From assembly GCA_016743945.1 (NCBI GenBank), contig JADGFI010000012.1, positions 1 to 64,000 on the forward strand: DNA of 64,000 nucleotides, written 5' to 3'. The stretch is from Desulfobacteraceae bacterium (GTDB lineage Bacteria > Desulfobacterota > Desulfobacteria > Desulfobacterales > Desulfobacteraceae). Positions 55,492 through 63,772 of this stretch are shown here, in pieces; positions within the stretch are counted from its first letter, which is position 1, and every line of letters begins with the position of its first letter. Under the pieces are notes generated by a model that was not told the origin of the DNA, made no database searches, and was given only the letters and a program-made list of their open reading frames with translations. Made by a program: the position numbers and the translations under genes.

Positions 55492-55707
55492 TTATTCAAT
55501 GACAAGCATCACCTGTTTGGTGGCCACTTTGTCGTCAACTTTCACATTGATTTCTTTGATTTTTCCGTCGGCTGTTGCAACAATGGGGTTCTCCATTTTC
55601 ATGGCTTCCAGGACCAATAGTTCCTGGCCTTCAACCACTTCGTCTCCCTGGTTGACTTGGATTTCAATGATGGTTCCGGGCATGGGGGATAAAATTTCTG
55701 TGCTCAT
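55492..55707 (-). CDS. biotin carboxyl carrier protein (GcdC-like, minimal)
   Basis: 71 residues consisting only of a biotinyl domain: EILSPMPGTIIEIQV, the biotinylation site EAMKMEN (Lys37) and a mirror-image C-terminal half. Longer carriers have an Ala/Pro-rich linker, which is absent. Divergent from gcdA with 230 bases between, it most likely supplies the biotin arm of the glutaconyl-CoA decarboxylase, taking carboxyl from GcdA to the Na+-pumping GcdB. No gcdB is in the window. Confidence 0.88.
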   Translation of the reverse strand: MSTEILSPMPGTIIEIQVNQGDEVVEGQELLVLEAMKMENPIVATADGKIKEINVKVDDKVATKQVMLVIE

Positions 55708-55937
55708 GGAATTCTCCTTAAATTCAAAAAATAATGGCTCAAAAGATAGTTGCCGCGTTGTTCACAAAAAATACGTCTTTTTAAAACAAGACAGTTTAGC
55801 TCTATACTTAAAGAAAAATTTAAAGTCAAGTCAGTATATGGACCGGCAGAACCAGCAGAAGACCATGTCAAGGAATTGGTCGCTTGAAATGGCCTGTGTC
55901 GGCGAAATTCAATAATGTTTAGGACTAGGAGTTTAGA

Positions 55938-57671
55938 ATGAGACAATACTTTGAAAAAATGACAGAATTCGGTAGTGAACTGAACAAGGGAAAGATGCTC
56001 AGCTCCGAGAAAAATTTGGAACAGGTTCGGGAAGTGGAAGCCGGTATCGACCTTGAGGTCGAAAAAGTAAAAAATGCCGGAATGCCCACGGAGAAAATTA
56101 ATTCCCGGGGGGTGATGACCGTTTGGCAGCGCTTGGAATACCTCATTGATCCGGGCACCTGGCATCCTCTGCACACCTTGTTTAACCCCGAGGACAATGA
56201 GGAGGGCACCACCAACGTCATCGACGGTCTGGGCAAAATCTCGGGTAAATGGGCCGTGATCATCGGGTTTGACAATAAGGTCATGGCCGGTGCCTGGCTT
56301 CCCGGTCAGCCGGAGAATATTTTAAGGGCCACGGACCTTTCCAAACGCCTGAATATTCCCTTGGTCTGGCTGGTAAATTGTTCGGGTGTTAAATTGACGG
56401 ATCAGGAAAAATTTTATGCCAACAGAAGGGGGTCCGGGACCACCTTTTACCGCCATGCAGAGCTGGAGCAGATGGGGGTTCCTATCCTGGCGGGTATTTA
56501 CGGCACCAACCCGGCTGGTGGCGGATACCAGGGCATCAGCCCCACCATTCTTTTTGCCCATAAAAATTGCAATATTGCCGTGGGCGGCGGTGGTATTCTA
56601 AGCGGCATGTCTCCCAAGGGCAATTTTGACCTGGCGGGAGCGGAATTGCTGATTGATGCTGCCAAACAATACCAGGCAAAACCCCCGGGATCCGTGGAAG
56701 TGCACCATGATTCAACCGGTTTTTTTCGATATGTTTATGAAGAGGAAACAGGGGTTCTGGACGGCCTTCGAGATTATATGGGGGATATGCCAGCTTACAA
56801 CCCGAAATTTTTCCGGGTGGCCCAACCTGCGGAACCCAGGTTTCCGGCAACGGATCTTGCCCGTTTGCTTCCCATCAACCAGAAACAGATTTACGATTTC
56901 CGGGAAGTATTGGCACGGCTTGTGGACGCAAGTGAGCACATGGAGTTTCGGCCCGAGTACGGACCCGAGGTCTATACCGGTCTTTGCAAGATTGACGGAT
57001 ATCTTGTGGCCTGTATTGGCAACAATCAGGGCTGGCTGGGTGAAGACTATCCAGAATATGCCGATTACGGCGGAATCGGCGGTAAACTCTACCGCCAGGG
57101 CCTCATCAAAATGAACGAGTTTGTCACTCTCTGTGGCCGGGATCGGATTCCGGTGATCTGGTTCCAGGACACCTCGGGCATTGATGTGGGGGATATTGCA
57201 GAAAAAGCAGAACTCCTGGGAATTGGTCAATCTTTGATCTATTCCATCCAGCAGACCGATGTGCCCATGACGCTTGTGACCCTGCGAAAGGGAACGGCAG
57301 CCGCCCATTATGTCATGGGAGGTCCTACTGCCAACCGTCACAACGCCTTTACCCTGGGGCTGGCCACCACGGAAATTTATGTAATGCATGGGGAAACCGC
57401 TGCCGCCGCAAGCTTTTCCCGCCGTTTGGTCAAGGAAAAGGATGCCGGGCGTCCCCTGGAGCCCATCATTGACAAAATGAACACCCTGGCCCAGGAATAC
57501 CATGACAATTCCAGACCGGCCTTTTGCGCCAAACAAGGATTTGTGGACGAGGTGGTCAAAATGGATTCTTTGAGAGGTTATCTTAAGGCATTTGCAGGAT
57601 CTGCCTATCAGAATCCCAAATCCATTTGCCCCCAGCACCACCTGATTACCCCGCGAATTATCAAGGGATAG
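55938..57671 (+). CDS. gcdA: glutaconyl-CoA decarboxylase alpha subunit (carboxyltransferase)
   Basis: 577 residues, matching the length of GcdA. AGGAG precedes the ATG. Diagnostic segments shared with the Acidaminococcus enzyme as I know it: LVWLVNCSGVKLTDQEKFY, YANRRGSGTTFYRHAELEQ, GIYGTNPAGGGYQGISPT, IGGKLYRQGLIKMNEFVTLC, WFQDTSGIDVGDIAEKAELL, GQSLIYSIQQTDVP, TLRKGTAAAHYVMGGP and the end YQNPKSICPQHHLITPR. It moves CO2 from glutaconyl-CoA to biotin, giving crotonyl-CoA, with Na+ export by GcdB. Flanked by glutaryl-CoA dehydrogenase and dienoyl-CoA hydratase-like genes. Confidence 0.93.
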   Translation: MRQYFEKMTEFGSELNKGKMLSSEKNLEQVREVEAGIDLEVEKVKNAGMPTEKINSRGVMTVWQRLEYLIDPGTWHPLHTLFNPEDNEEGTTNVIDGLGKISGKWAVIIGFDNKVMAGAWLPGQPENILRATDLSKRLNIPLVWLVNCSGVKLTDQEKFYANRRGSGTTFYRHAELEQMGVPILAGIYGTNPAGGGYQGISPTILFAHKNCNIAVGGGGILSGMSPKGNFDLAGAELLIDAAKQYQAKPPGSVEVHHDSTGFFRYVYEEETGVLDGLRDYMGDMPAYNPKFFRVAQPAEPRFPATDLARLLPINQKQIYDFREVLARLVDASEHMEFRPEYGPEVYTGLCKIDGYLVACIGNNQGWLGEDYPEYADYGGIGGKLYRQGLIKMNEFVTLCGRDRIPVIWFQDTSGIDVGDIAEKAELLGIGQSLIYSIQQTDVPMTLVTLRKGTAAAHYVMGGPTANRHNAFTLGLATTEIYVMHGETAAAASFSRRLVKEKDAGRPLEPIIDKMNTLAQEYHDNSRPAFCAKQGFVDEVVKMDSLRGYLKAFAGSAYQNPKSICPQHHLITPRIIKG

Positions 57672-57823
57672 GACCAACAAGGGTTGGACTTTTCATCCCG
57701 GTCCGTGCTAGAATATGTTGCCCGGATCGGGAATATAAAAATATAATGGTAAACTATTGGTAAAACAGAGGAACAAAGATACTCTAATCGGTGAGAAACC
57801 CCTATCAAAGACAGGAGGCATCC

Positions 57824-58594
57824 ATGGCAGAATATGAGTTTTTAACCCTGGAAAAAGATGACCAGGTGGCCAGAATTACCTTGAATCGTCCCAAGCACAA
57901 CGTGTTGAATATCCCCATGATGAATGAGTTGAATGCGCAACTTGCTGCCATTGCAGCAGATGAATTCTTAAAATGTGTGGTGATCACGGGGGAGGGGAGA
58001 AGTTTTTGCGCCGGAGTAGAAGTGTCAGACCATGCCCCGGATAATGTGGATGAAATGGTGGCGGTGTTTAACAAGATATTTGAGCTGATCAATATGATTG
58101 ATATCCCTGTTATTGCAGCGGTGAACGGGGCCTGCCTTGGCGGGGGGATGGAAGTGGCCATTGCCTGCGATATTGTTATTGCATCCAAGCGGGCCATCTT
58201 TGGTCAACCGGAAATCAAGCTTGGTTTTTTTCCCCCCTATGCTGCCCTTCGATTGCCCGAGCTGGTTGGACCTGCCAAAGCCATTGAAATCGTCACCACC
58301 GGTAAAAATTATACGGCCAAGGAAGCTCGGAAATTAGGCTTTGTCAGCCAGGTGGCCTCGGAAGATGAGTTCAGCGATTTGGTAGAAAAAAATATCAAGG
58401 AAATCTGTCATTCAAGCCCCTTGATTATCCGCATGAACAAGAGAGCTGTCAAGCGCCATATAGGCACCAGTTTTTTCCAGGGCGTGGACCTGATTTCCAA
58501 TTATTTTCTTAAAACCCTGATGAAAACAGAAGATACCCTTGAGGGAATTGCCAGTTTTGAGGAAAAGAGGCGACCGGTCTGGAAGAATAAATAA
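57824..58594 (+). CDS. enoyl-CoA hydratase-family protein, probably dienoyl-CoA hydratase (Dch-type)
   Basis: 256 residues from ATG 57824 with CAGGAGG before it. Crotonase fold with oxyanion-hole segments FCAGVEVSDHAPDNVDEMV and NGACLGGGMEVAIACD. HNVLNIPMMNEL, FNKIFELINMIDIPV and FGQPEIKLGFFPPYAALRLP resemble the cyclohexa-1,5-diene-1-carbonyl-CoA hydratases of anaerobic benzoate degraders more than fatty-acid hydratases. It lies 152 bases after gcdA. A role in benzoyl-CoA degradation fits but is inference. Confidence 0.82.
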   Translation: MAEYEFLTLEKDDQVARITLNRPKHNVLNIPMMNELNAQLAAIAADEFLKCVVITGEGRSFCAGVEVSDHAPDNVDEMVAVFNKIFELINMIDIPVIAAVNGACLGGGMEVAIACDIVIASKRAIFGQPEIKLGFFPPYAALRLPELVGPAKAIEIVTTGKNYTAKEARKLGFVSQVASEDEFSDLVEKNIKEICHSSPLIIRMNKRAVKRHIGTSFFQGVDLISNYFLKTLMKTEDTLEGIASFEEKRRPVWKNK

Positions 58595-58613
58595 GAATCA
58601 TTTGGGAAAACTG

Positions 58614-58655
58614 CCGTGGCAAGGGTAACCAAGCGTCTTGCCACGGTTTGTTTTT
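58614..58655 (+). terminator. terminator of the gcdA/hydratase transcript
   Basis: CCGTGGCAAG (58614-58623) pairs with CTTGCCACGG (58637-58646) and is followed by TTTGTTTTT. It begins 19 bases after the hydratase stop codon. Confidence 0.85.
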
Positions 58656-58680
58656 GGGACCTGTTTGTCTTAGGATCTGG

Positions 58681-60060
58681 TTATTTTGAAATTTTGTTTT
58701 TGATGAAAAATAAATAGACCAGGCAGAGGAAGACAAACCCTACTAAAAAAGTGCCGGGAAACCATGTGAAACTTTCTTTGAAAATAATGTTTTCAAGCAT
58801 GGCCGGTCCGATATCTTTATTTTCCAAGAAAAATTTGGGCTCCAGTGCCTGTTTTTTCGTCTTTAATAAAAGGGCATAACCTACGCCCAGTATTCCATAG
58901 GAAAGGTTATAGGCGAGACCTTTAAAGCTCAATACCGTGGCCCGTTGTTTTGATGCCGTTTCCCGGTTCACGTAAAAACTGACAAAAAATCCATTAAAAT
59001 GCATGGCACTGAAGGTGACAAGGGCGGGCAAAAGGCCTGTCCATGGCCAGAAAAAACTCATGGCTGTAAGACCTGAAAGGGTAAGCGCCGCGGTGATCCA
59101 AAGTCCCTGGGCAGGTGGTTTTTGTTCTGTAATTTTCCGGGCTATTCTGGGAATTACAAACCCCATCATGGCCACCAAGGCGCCGATGAGCCCAAAAAGG
59201 GCCTCGGGCAGTTGGATCATTCTATAGTATTGACTCGACAGGGTAATGACCATGCGAATGATTCCGTCAAAGAGCATGCCAAATAGAATTACGCTCAAGA
59301 TAAAGGGGGTTTTGAAAATCCAACCGCCTGCTTTAAAGGTCAGGACAAATGCTTGTTTAACCAGGAAAATACGGTTAAAAGGTTGTCTCCCTTCTGATTT
59401 GTTTTGGGTTTCCGTCATCCCCATTGCCGCGGCACAGGCAAAAAAGGCCAGGATAAAGGTAGCGTACAGGGGAAAGCGCATGGTAATTTTCTGGGTCAGG
59501 GAAATGGAAAATCCAAAGAACTGGCAGAAGCCTTCCATTAACCGTGGGTCATAGAGGGCCGCACCTGTGCCCATGGCAATGACAAACCCCAGGGCCTGGA
59601 ATCGTGCAAGGACTTCTAACACCCGTCCCCAGTCATCGGGGTTGCCTTTTTCTGTAAGGGCATCGTAGGCCAGGGCCTCATCTGCACCGCTGGCAGCAGC
59701 TTCTGCCAGGCCGCTTAAAATCCGGTTGATCAAAAACACATAAAAGACCAGGGACAGATCAGATTTTGGCACAAAACTGATCATCCCCACCTCCACCACC
59801 ATGGTCAGGGTGGCAAAGACCAGGAGACGCTTGCGGCCGATGATGTCGGCAAGGGCGCCTGAAGGCACTTCTGCCATGACAATGGTGCCTGCCCAAACCG
59901 CATTGAGGGTGGCAAATTGGGCGACGGTCAAGCCGAAATCAAGGAATAATATGGTAAAGATCGGATAATAAAATCTTGAGTTAAACAGCACCTTAAAGGC
60001 AATATACCGCCTAATATTGGGGATGGAAAAAGGGGATACAAAATGGGGATTTTTTGGCAT
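58681..60060 (-). CDS. MFS transporter
   Basis: 459 residues from ATG 60060, chosen because AAGGAAG lies just upstream. Twelve predicted membrane helices; ALADIIGRKRLLVFA between helices 2 and 3 is the MFS GxLaDrxGrkxxl motif. The N-terminus is similar to drug/proton-type antiporters. Convergent with the hydratase gene. The substrate cannot be told. Confidence 0.85.
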   Translation of the reverse strand: MPKNPHFVSPFSIPNIRRYIAFKVLFNSRFYYPIFTILFLDFGLTVAQFATLNAVWAGTIVMAEVPSGALADIIGRKRLLVFATLTMVVEVGMISFVPKSDLSLVFYVFLINRILSGLAEAAASGADEALAYDALTEKGNPDDWGRVLEVLARFQALGFVIAMGTGAALYDPRLMEGFCQFFGFSISLTQKITMRFPLYATFILAFFACAAAMGMTETQNKSEGRQPFNRIFLVKQAFVLTFKAGGWIFKTPFILSVILFGMLFDGIIRMVITLSSQYYRMIQLPEALFGLIGALVAMMGFVIPRIARKITEQKPPAQGLWITAALTLSGLTAMSFFWPWTGLLPALVTFSAMHFNGFFVSFYVNRETASKQRATVLSFKGLAYNLSYGILGVGYALLLKTKKQALEPKFFLENKDIGPAMLENIIFKESFTWFPGTFLVGFVFLCLVYLFFIKNKISK

Positions 60061-60169
60061 TAGTGTTACTTCCTTTAACCCATTATATGAAACTTTGGCC
60101 ACGGTATTGCAATTATAGGAGTTTCAGCGTTCGTTGTGGCCAGGAGCAAATACCATGCTCCGGCCTCGG

Positions 60170-61534
60170 TTATTTATAAGTGTTGATGAGAATGATCCGG
60201 ATGTCCATTACATTTGTATGAGTGGGGCCGGTGATGATGAGATCTCCCAGGGCCTCAAAAAAATGATATGAATCATTGTTTTTTATATGCTGGTTTATAT
60301 CAATGTCTATTTTGGCAGCGTTTTTCAGGGTACGCCCATGGGCAACAGCTCCTGCGGCATCCGTTGGCCCATCGGTCCCGTCGGTGCCGATACTGGCGAT
60401 CATTATATTTTCAAATCCGTCAATGAAGGGCGCGGCCTGCAGGGCAAACTCCATGTTCCTGCCGCCTTTTCCCTCTCCTTTTACCCTGACGGTGGTTTCA
60501 CCGCCACTGATGATACAGGCAGGCACGGGTATCGGGTTTGAAGAGGCCAGCACCTCCATTGCGATCTGGGAGTGCCAGGCGGCGGCTATCCTGGTATCCC
60601 CTTCAATGGCGGAAGATAAAATCAGACAATGATACCCAAGATCCTTTGCCCTGTCCTTTGCAGCCTCAAGGCAGATGATGTTGGATGCAATGATAAAATG
60701 GGTTATTTTGTGGATTACAGGAGGGTTCTTGTTTGTTGTTTTCTCTGGCCGGTGTGTTTTTTCGTGTATTTCATTGTTGGCACCTTGTGCAATATAGGCC
60801 AGGACAGACGGGGGGATTTTTCGGATGAGATTGTATTTTCCTATAATCCCAAGGGCATCGGAAAAGGTGGCGTTGTCAACTACAAAGGGACCCGAGGCGA
60901 TGATATCGATTTTATCGCCCACCACATCCGAGACCATCAAATTTAATAGGGTCGAAGGGTGAGCTGCCTTTGCAAGGTTTCCGCCCTTGACAAGGGACAG
61001 GTGCTTGCGAACCACATTGATCTCATGGATGGGGGCGCAGCTTTTGATAAGAAGATCTGTTGCCAATTGTTTTTCTTTAAGGGTGATGCCGTCCGGGGGA
61101 AGACAGAGAAGGGCCGATCCTCCGCCTGAAATCAGGGAAATCACCAGGTCATCCGTGGATGTGCTTTCAAGCAAACCTTTGATTTGTCGTGCACCGGTAA
61201 TTGAGTTTTCATCGGGCAGGGGATGGGCTGCCTCAATGGTTTCAATGGTCAAAAGAGTTCGTGTATACCCGTATTTTACGCAGATACAGCCTGCGTGAAT
61301 CCGCTGCCCCAAAATATCTTCTACCGCCTTGGCCATGGATGCCGTGGCTTTGCCGGCACCCACCACGAATATTTTTTTGAATTGGTTAAGATCAAAGGTC
61401 TCGATGGTTTTATCGTTTTCCCATAATTCCAGGATATTATTTCTAAGTTTTAAACAGCCGTGTATGGCCTTTTCAGGATTCGCCGCTTCAATGGCTGCCC
61501 TGTATATTTTTTTAAGGTTGTCTTTTGCTGTCAT
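60170..61534 (-). CDS. glycerate 2-kinase (MOFRL/DUF4147 family)
   Basis: 454 residues. Phosphorylates D-glycerate at C2 to 2-phosphoglycerate. FVVGAGKATASMAKAVE (about 51-67), ISGGGSALL (about 138), and in the C-terminal MOFRL domain ACIISGGETTVRVKGEGKGG and IGTDGTDGPTDAAGA are signatures. The product feeds glycolysis. The CBS-domain gene lies 7 bases upstream, so they are probably co-transcribed. Confidence 0.93.
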   Translation of the reverse strand: MTAKDNLKKIYRAAIEAANPEKAIHGCLKLRNNILELWENDKTIETFDLNQFKKIFVVGAGKATASMAKAVEDILGQRIHAGCICVKYGYTRTLLTIETIEAAHPLPDENSITGARQIKGLLESTSTDDLVISLISGGGSALLCLPPDGITLKEKQLATDLLIKSCAPIHEINVVRKHLSLVKGGNLAKAAHPSTLLNLMVSDVVGDKIDIIASGPFVVDNATFSDALGIIGKYNLIRKIPPSVLAYIAQGANNEIHEKTHRPEKTTNKNPPVIHKITHFIIASNIICLEAAKDRAKDLGYHCLILSSAIEGDTRIAAAWHSQIAMEVLASSNPIPVPACIISGGETTVRVKGEGKGGRNMEFALQAAPFIDGFENIMIASIGTDGTDGPTDAAGAVAHGRTLKNAAKIDIDINQHIKNNDSYHFFEALGDLIITGPTHTNVMDIRIILINTYK

Positions 61535-61541
61535 TTTATTT

Positions 61542-61991
61542 TCAGGGTATCAAGGTCTTTAACATATCTTCCTTGCCGATGATGCCCAGTAATTTTTTGC
61601 CTTCCACCACGGGAATGGTATGGAAATGTTTTTCAACCATGAGGCTTGCAATTTCCGATACCGAAGTGTTTGGGGTAACAGTGGTCACTTTTTTGACCAT
61701 GGCCTGCGCAACCTTTGTGGCTGCCATTTTCTGAAATTGTGCGTCCAGGCTTTTTGAAGAGGACAGGGGAAAAATGCTGTCAAGGATGGCAAAAATGGGA
61801 GGGATCGGGATATCTTTTTGCTGGAATATCAGATCGCTCTGGCACAAGATTCCGACAAGTTCCCCATTGGTGTCCACCACCGGTACCCCATTGATGTGAT
61901 TTTTGAGCAGGATTTCTACTGCCTTTGGAATCTCCGTATCCGGGGAGAGACTGGTGATATTTTTTTCCATGATATCTTTAGCTTTGATCAT
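61542..61991 (-). CDS. CBS-domain protein
   Basis: 149 residues built of two CBS motifs (about 1-60 and 90-149): AVEILLKNHINGVPVVDTNG and VEKHFHTIPVVEGKKLLGII, with an insertion between them. Such proteins bind adenine nucleotides and modulate partners. Upstream of and in the same operon as the glycerate kinase gene. Confidence 0.9.
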   Translation of the reverse strand: MIKAKDIMEKNITSLSPDTEIPKAVEILLKNHINGVPVVDTNGELVGILCQSDLIFQQKDIPIPPIFAILDSIFPLSSSKSLDAQFQKMAATKVAQAMVKKVTTVTPNTSVSEIASLMVEKHFHTIPVVEGKKLLGIIGKEDMLKTLIP

Positions 61992-62095
61992 GACATTCTC
62001 CTTATGATGGGTTCACAGGCAGTTGGGACCTATATTCTTTCAATATACATGAATTGTCAGGGCAGGTAAAGTGATTGGATGAGCCCGGTTTTTTA

Positions 62096-62133
62096 GCATT
62101 TAGCTGTTGGCTAAAAACCTAACAGCTAAATGC
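62096..62133. repeat. inverted repeat downstream of the permease gene
   Basis: GCATTTAGCTGTT (62096-62108) pairs perfectly with AACAGCTAAATGC (62121-62133) across 12 bases. There is no T-run on the side facing either gene, so it is not a typical terminator. It lies 20 bases after the permease stop. Confidence 0.6.
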
Positions 62134-62152
62134 AAATTCCCATACTATCTTG

Positions 62153-63247
62153 TCAGTGGGAAGGGGAGTGGAAATGTTTTGGGTTTTGTTTTAAATTTAT
62201 GAACCAATTATATAGGATCAGGGTTGTCAGAATCAGGGCGGCTGCCAGCTGAACCTGATGGGGAATCAATTCAGAGGCCTGTCCCACCACCACCTGGGCC
62301 TTTATTCCTAGAAAGCTGTATAGCCAGTCCACAAACGTTCCCATGGCAAGGGAACAGGTGGCAATCATGGAAAGGTAGATTACCAGTGCCCGGGTGTTGA
62401 AAATGTTTTTGACAATGGCGATGGTGGCGGCATTGGTGGCAGGGCCAGCCAGTAAAAAGACCAGGGCCGCCCCGGGATTCAACCCCTTGAGGATCAAAGC
62501 TGCGGCAATGGGGGTGGAGGATGTGGCGCAGACATACATGGGGATACCGGCTGCCAGCATGGCCAGCATGGACAAAAATTGGTGGTCATTGGCCCAGACG
62601 GTCAAATCATCGGGAAAAAAGAAGGTAATGATACCGGCAATAAAAATACCGATGATAAAGGGGGTTGCAATATCTGTGAGCAATTCGCCATAGGCATATT
62701 TCACACCTGCCATCAGCCGTTGGGGGAGTGGGGCCTTTTCGGGAACACCTGCGCCGCAGGTGCCAGAACAGCCTCAGCCGCCGGTTTCTTTTACGGGGCC
62801 TGGGGGAATATCAGGGGCAGGTGTTTGCCTGCCCCAATAGTTTTGGGCAATCCCCGTGCATACGGCTGTGAAAAAACCTGCCACGGGCCGGATAATGGTC
62901 ATAATCGGATCCAGGATGGCATAGGAGATGGCAATGGAGTCCACCCCGGACTCGGGGGTGGCAATCATAAAGGCGAGGGCTGCCCCGTCGTTGGCCCCCT
63001 GTTTTTTTAACCCGGTTGCCACGGGAACCACCCCACAGGAGCATAGGGGAATGGGAATTCCGAAAAAAGCCGATAAAAAAACCGGTTTGATCTTACCTGT
63101 TCCCAGATAGTGTTTGATTTTATCTGCCTTGAAAAATACATAGAGAATACCCGCCACCAAAAAGCCAAAGAGCATGTAAACCGAGACATCCAGGTAAATA
63201 TGCCAGGATTCTTTTAAAATTTCATATACCATATTCATGGGGTCCAT
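62153..63247 (-). CDS. SO_0444-type metal efflux permease, probable selenoprotein (UGA as Sec158)
   Basis: Two conceptual pieces, 157 and 186 residues, lie in the same frame, separated only by a UGA at 62774-62776 and 20 further codons without a stop. Together they give 364 residues, the length of SO_0444-family permeases. The first half holds the family motif IPLCSCGVVPVA and several helices; the second half has ATSSTPIAAALILKGLNPG and LLAGPATNAATI. Across the UGA the sequence is GGUGCSGTCGAG, a Cys-rich linker in which U takes a Cys position. A SECIS-like hairpin follows (62744-62764). The upstream gene is an ArsR-type metal sensor. A nonsense mutation is the alternative. Confidence 0.72.
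62744..62776 (-). promoter_or_regulatory. candidate bacterial SECIS element with Sec UGA
   Basis: After the UGA, nine bases lead to the hairpin GGCACCUGC-GGC-GCAGGUGUU (62764-62744, minus strand): seven Watson-Crick pairs plus two G-U pairs, with a G-rich loop starting 18 bases after the UGA. Bacterial SECIS hairpins sit at a similar distance downstream of UGA and carry G at the loop start. The match to position and loop is good, but these elements have little sequence conservation. Confidence 0.6.
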
Positions 63248-63300
63248 CCTTAATTCTTTAGTTTCATTGTTTTATCGTTTGCTTTTACTGTTTGCCCGAT

Positions 63301-63645
63301 TCAATGTTTGACGTGGTCAAGACTATAATGGATCAGGGAAATGACGTGATCATCATCCAGTGTATAATATACAACCTTCCCTTCTCTTCTGTTCTTAACA
63401 ATTTTCAAGGTTCTAAGGATTCGAAGCTGGTGGGATATGGCGGACTCGGACTGCTGACAGATCGCTGCGATGTCACACACGCAATGCTCTCGTTTCAACA
63501 GCGCCAGTACAATTTTCAGCCGTGACGGGTCGCTGAGTGCCTTAAATATTTCCGCCATCTCCACAATTTCCTTCTGGTCGGCCATCTCCCCTAAGGTTTT
63601 TTTTACGTTGGCTTCATTAATACATTTATCTGCACATACATTCAT
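63301..63645 (-). CDS. ArsR/SmtB-family metal-sensing repressor
   Basis: 114 residues. Winged-helix regulator with AEIFKALSDPSRLKIVLALL, the HCVCDIA metal-site segment (Cys in helix 3) and SESAISHQLRILRTL as recognition helix. Extra N-terminal Cys (MNVCADKC) and C-terminal Asp/His residues (DDDHVISLIHYSLDHVKH) give possible alpha-3N and alpha-5 zinc or copper sites. It lies 53 bases upstream of the permease gene and most likely represses it until metal is bound. Confidence 0.92.
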   Translation of the reverse strand: MNVCADKCINEANVKKTLGEMADQKEIVEMAEIFKALSDPSRLKIVLALLKREHCVCDIAAICQQSESAISHQLRILRTLKIVKNRREGKVVYYTLDDDHVISLIHYSLDHVKH

Positions 63646-63772
63646 GGGTTACCTTCTTATCTCTTCAATTGATCATTTGTTCATATGATAATGCAAGATA
63701 TCCCCCTCTGTCAAGAAAAAAATGGGGGGATATAAAATGTGGAGCAATGGCGGGGTGTCGATTTTTTAGGTG

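Noticed and set aside
55391..55915. 174-codon open frame on the plus strand
   Set aside because: It runs antisense to the biotin-carrier gene and has no recognisable features.
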